Origin: Oceanicoccus sp.
Lineage (GTDB): Bacteria > Pseudomonadota > Gammaproteobacteria > Pseudomonadales > Dasaniaceae
Reading direction: 5' to 3'
Assembly: GCF_029238675.1 (NCBI RefSeq)
Contig: NZ_JAQWFR010000002.1
Span: 186,001-250,000, forward strand
DNA length: 64,000 nt
In this document: positions 61,526 to 64,000 of the stretch, one piece after another
Layout of the letters: every line of letters starts with the position of its first letter
Numbering within the stretch: position 1 is the first letter of the stretch
Notes under the pieces: model-generated
What the model saw: only the letters and a program-made list of their open reading frames with translations
Databases searched by the model: none
Told to the model about the DNA's origin: nothing
Made by a program: the position numbers and the translations under genes

Positions 61526-61750
61526 ATGGATAGTCCAGAAAATAAAGGCAATTATATTACGGTCAGAATCGTCTGCTTGATTGTAGTGGTTGCAGTCTTA
61601 TTCGTTGTCATCTGTTTTAGTCTTTTGGGTGGTGGTATTGATGGTGAAAAACCATCTACCAATCCTACTGTTGCCTATAAGAAACTAACGGAATACATAA
61701 CTCCAAAAACTCCTTCCCGCTTTTTAAATCAACTAATGCACCACATTTAG
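61526..61750 (+). CDS. Hypothetical single-span membrane protein
   Basis: The 74-residue frame has one strong transmembrane helix (VRIVCLIVVVAVLFVVICFSLLG, about 13-35) and a short polar tail. A weak AGGG lies about 12 bases upstream of the ATG. I recognise no family. It ends just before the outer-membrane barrel fragment, in another frame, so it could be part of decayed DNA. Confidence 0.35.
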   Translation: MDSPENKGNYITVRIVCLIVVVAVLFVVICFSLLGGGIDGEKPSTNPTVAYKKLTEYITPKTPSRFLNQLMHHI

Positions 61751-61764
61751 GCCGCAGCCCCAGT

Positions 61765-62400
61765 ATGGTCCGCTATGGTATTGCCCACAATTCAAAACTG
61801 GGCTCTGTCCAGACATTATCAATACGGCCTGCTTATTATGATAGCCTCGATGCAGAGGAGGGGCATATTGCCAATGCCCAGTTATCAATGATGGAGATGG
61901 ATTTTGGGCTGCTCCATAACAGTCAATCACTATATCTTCGCAGTTTGGATTTAATAAATATTGAAAGTATCAGTAATCAAAGAACAGGGCTTCCCGCCGA
62001 TAATGGCCGGGCTTGGAAGATCAAGGTTAGTATTGAGCAGGCTTTTCTGGATTGTAAAAATTGCCTCACCCCAAAACTGCAGGGTGATATAGGTATGGGC
62101 GCACCTATAGGTAAGCGGCTTTTTATTAGTACTTATGCTGGGTTGGCGCTGCAAGATAATAAAGACTCTGCGGGAGCGATCTTTCCAAAGGCGAGTGCTG
62201 CAGCTAATTTAACCTTGTCAACTAAGATAAAGCTCCGAGCAGCAGTAGAGCATCGTAGGCATATAGGCGGCGATGAAAAATTCCAGACACTAGCTTCTTT
62301 AAAACTTCGATACCGGTTTAAGCCTAATCTTGATGTCCGCCTGAGTTACACCAAGGATCGATCTGAGGAGTTAAGTTTGGCAACTTCTTTTTACTGGTAA
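61765..62400 (+). pseudogene. C-terminal fragment resembling a DUF4105-type outer-membrane protein
   Basis: The 211-codon frame looks like the C-terminal beta-barrel part of DUF4105 (Lnb-like) proteins: RYGIAHNSKLGSVQTLSIRPAYYDSLDAEEGHIANAQLSMM, YLRSLDLINIESIS, and a final aromatic SFYW. The in-frame sequence upstream (APHLGRSPSM) continues the similarity before the first ATG, then meets a stop codon. The N-terminal periplasmic domain expected of the family is absent, and no signal peptide is present. I interpret it as a decayed remnant. Family assignment is from memory of the pattern. Confidence 0.5.
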
Positions 62401-62625
62401 TAGGACAGGCACTCAATAATGGTTTGATTTTTTAAGCCAGCTTTCAATACTTCCCCAACTATCCCTTTCAACCAGTGTTTAAACTGGTACGACGATCATA
62501 CCAATGCTAGTCTGCCCTCGCGTTGGCTCAGGAGTTTTTGCCTTTCAGTAAGTAGCTAGCCACTGCCACGGAACCTGGCGTTATGCCGGTGTGTGGTTGT
62601 TATATCTAAAAAGGGAGATTGATCA

Positions 62626-62892
62626 ATGAAACTTAAGGTAATTATTTTTGTAGTTCTCACAATGGGTGCTTCTGTAGCCTCTGCCCAGGAAGACGAAAAA
62701 ACAGGTGGTTTTTGGGGCGGTTTCGATGCTTTGCTGTATAAGGTTGATGAAACATCGGCCCAGGTTAACCAGCTTAGCGAGAGGGTGAATACTTCTGCTA
62801 AGACTATAAAGCAAACCAACCAGACGATTAATGATACTAAAAAAAATGTTAAGGACGCCACTTCAGGTGAAGGCGTGGATGTTATTGAATAA
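62626..62892 (+). CDS. Small secreted or periplasmic coiled-coil protein
   Basis: The 88-residue protein has a signal peptide (MKLKVIIFVVLTMGASVASA, cleavage expected after residue 20). The mature part has a short Gly/Trp segment and then a heptad-like, Asn/Thr/Lys-rich region (VDETSAQVNQLSERVNTSAKTIKQTNQTINDTKKNV) suggesting a coiled coil. AAAAGGGAG precedes the ATG at good distance. Family unknown. Confidence 0.65.
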   Translation: MKLKVIIFVVLTMGASVASAQEDEKTGGFWGGFDALLYKVDETSAQVNQLSERVNTSAKTIKQTNQTINDTKKNVKDATSGEGVDVIE

Positions 62893-62994
62893 GGGCTAAC
62901 TGGTCACCACCAAGTAGCACACCAGCTGCTTACGCCCACCCTTTTTAATCATATGTTGTAAATCTACACAATAATGGGCGGGGTACTGTTTAAA

Positions 62995-63081
62995 TGGTAC
63001 CAGAGGCCGGACTCGAACCGGCACACTATTGCTAGCGGGGGATTTTGAATCCCCTGTGTCTACCAATTTCACCACTCTGGC
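62995..63081 (-). tRNA. tRNA-Leu (anticodon CAA)
   Basis: The minus strand folds as a class II tRNA of 87 bases including an encoded CCA. The acceptor is GCCAGAG/CTCTGGT (with a G-U first pair), the anticodon stem is GGGGA/TCCCC around loop TTCAAAA (anticodon CAA, decoding UUG), a long variable arm is present, and the T-loop is GGTTCGAGTCC. The D-arm contains TGGTAGACAC. It is transcribed away from queA. Confidence 0.96.
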
Positions 63082-63177
63082 ACTGAGGGTATAAATTCCA
63101 TTGAGTTGGTTATCGTAGTTTTGAGTCTTTCAAAACACGTCGCAGTTTGCCTTTGGAGGGGTCACATTGAGCGCGGC

Positions 63178-63205
63178 ATTATAGCAATGTGACCATAAAG
63201 GTCAA
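63178..63205 (-). promoter_or_regulatory. Promoter of tRNA-Leu
   Basis: On the minus strand TTGACC (63200-63205) and TATAAT (63178-63183) are separated by 16 bases and followed by a GC-rich discriminator GCCGCGC. This is typical of stringently controlled stable-RNA promoters. The mature tRNA would begin about 90 bases downstream. Confidence 0.75.
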
Positions 63206-63279
63206 AGGCTTTCCCGGTTATTCTAAGTTGTTCAAAAATAAGCCATTCCACTGGTCTGGATAGGGGTTTTACGATACCC

Positions 63280-63308
63280 TTGCGCGCTTGTTAGTTAGCC
63301 TATATACA
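63280..63308 (+). promoter_or_regulatory. Candidate promoter of queA, possibly leaderless
   Basis: TTGCGC (63280-63285) and TATACA (63303-63308) are 17 bases apart. The -10 ends 5 bases before the queA ATG, so the transcript would start at about the start codon. No ribosome-binding site is present in TATATACAACCCC. Confidence 0.4.
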
Positions 63309-63313
63309 ACCCC

Positions 63314-64000
63314 ATGCAATTATCTGATTTCCATTTCGAATTACCCGATGCCCTAATCGCCCGTTACCCCATGCCTGAGCGCACGGCCAGTCGTCTATTG
63401 GTGCTGGATGGTGCCACGGGGGGCATTCAACATCAGCAGTTTACCGACTTGCTGGACCTGTTGAATAAAGGCGATTTGCTAGTCTTTAATGACACCAAGG
63501 TATTGCCTGCGCGTCTGTGGGGTAAAAAGTCCACGGGTGGCCGTATCGAGATACTGGTTGAGCGGGTGTTGGATGAAAACCGTGTGCTGGCCCATATGCG
63601 TTCCAGCAAGTCGCCCAAGGCCGGTGCCGAGCTGCATTTAGTGGCCGATCAAGACAGTGATGAAGTTCTGGCTAAAATCGAAGTGTTAGGCAGGCAAGAG
63701 GCGTTATTTGAATTGCAGTTTACTGAAGGGGGCAATGCCCTTGAGGTAATGAATGCGATTGGCCATATGCCATTGCCGCCCTATATTGATCGCGCCGATG
63801 AGCTGGATGACCGGGAGCGTTATCAAACGGTTTTTGGTAAGCGAGAAGGGGCGGTAGCAGCACCGACGGCCGGTTTGCATTTTACTGAGGACTTTATTGG
63901 CCAGTGTCAGGCTAAAGGTGTAGATACCACTTTTGTGACCTTGCATGTAGGGGCGGGTACCTTTCAGCCAGTACGGGTTGATAATATTACCGAGCATAAA
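63314..64000 (+). CDS. queA: S-adenosylmethionine:tRNA ribosyltransferase-isomerase (partial)
   Basis: This enzyme transfers the ribosyl moiety of SAM to 7-aminomethyl-7-deazaguanine in tRNA, giving epoxyqueuosine. The first 229 codons are present and the gene runs off the right edge. [46 protein letters not shown] and [13 protein letters not shown] are diagnostic. In related genomes tgt and secDF usually follow. Confidence 0.96.
   Translation, partial: MQLSDFHFELPDALIARYPMPERTASRLLVLDGATGGIQHQQFTDLLDLLNKGDLLVFNDTKVLPARLWGKKSTGGRIEILVERVLDENRVLAHMRSSKSPKAGAELHLVADQDSDEVLAKIEVLGRQEALFELQFTEGGNALEVMNAIGHMPLPPYIDRADELDDRERYQTVFGKREGAVAAPTAGLHFTEDFIGQCQAKGVDTTFVTLHVGAGTFQPVRVDNITEHK

Noticed and set aside
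61383-61580. 65-codon plus-strand frame after avtA
   Set aside because: It starts inside the repeated 20-bp motif, has no ribosome-binding site and overlaps the better-supported frame at 61526.
62556-62861. 101-codon minus-strand frame opposite the small secreted protein
   Set aside because: The plus-strand frame has a clear signal peptide and ribosome-binding site; the minus frame is its shadow.

Overview
The window is a chromosomal segment of a Gram-negative bacterium, most likely a marine gammaproteobacterium. This is an inference from protein resemblance to Pseudomonas-type ThrH, FabY, CysB, PrmB and HopJ-family proteins, from the sdhCDAB-sucAB-lpd-sucCD gene order, and from the moderate GC content. 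Almost the whole window is core metabolism. I see no prophage, insertion sequence, CRISPR array, integrase or obvious defence island.

Layout. 1-1.5 kb: a large palindromic repeat, a membrane-anchored AsmA/DUF748-like protein and a tiny zinc-ribbon protein. 1.5-15 kb: a TCA-cycle block, with gltA on the minus strand diverging from sdhCDAB, then sucA-sucB-lpdA and sucCD. These convert citrate-cycle intermediates from citrate synthesis through 2-oxoglutarate and succinyl-CoA to fumarate. 15-20 kb: a HopJ-family gene, htpG behind an excellent heat-shock promoter, gpsA, sixA and an alpha/beta hydrolase. 20-31 kb: folE, prmB, aroC, an MFS transporter, moaCDE, a flavin reductase, a Nudix hydrolase, rmuC, a peroxiredoxin, a HIT protein, a MarR regulator, an exonuclease III and a lone yajC. 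31-41 kb: a D-cysteine desulfhydrase-like enzyme, a sodium/alanine symporter, a GST-like protein, a cytosolic 5'-nucleotidase, a Usp protein, cysB, a ZIP metal transporter, thrH and pabB. 41-50 kb: a tight propionyl-CoA to succinyl-CoA operon (carboxyltransferase, an unusually large biotin carboxylase/biotin carrier protein, methylmalonyl-CoA epimerase, mutase, MeaB chaperone, thioesterase) which feeds the TCA enzymes encoded upstream, followed by cysS. 51-58 kb: two AraC-type regulators flanking a FabY-like ketosynthase, an FkbM methyltransferase, a YdjA-like nitroreductase and a dienoyl-CoA isomerase-like protein. 58-64 kb: a small membrane protein, csrA, an Imm40-like orphan, avtA, an AT-richer stretch with a decayed outer-membrane barrel fragment and small proteins, tRNA-Leu(CAA), and queA running off the right edge.

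The intergenic spaces carry two dispersed inverted-repeat families. One (GTCATTCCCGCG...) has nine copies ranging from a simple hairpin to a three-hairpin element of about 105 bp. The other (GTAGGGTGGATT...) has three copies. Both sit directly behind genes, and in two cases supply or overlap the stop codon of the preceding gene. Several short tandem repeats and operator-like palindromes are also present.

I did not find a clearly undescribed multi-gene system. The best candidates for follow-up are the enlarged biotin-carboxylase chain of the propionyl-CoA operon, the recruitment of repeats as gene ends, a possible attenuator ahead of sdhC, a UUCG-capped hairpin between sdhB and sucA, apparently leaderless genes (ZIP transporter, queA), and a 20-bp motif repeated near csrA and avtA.
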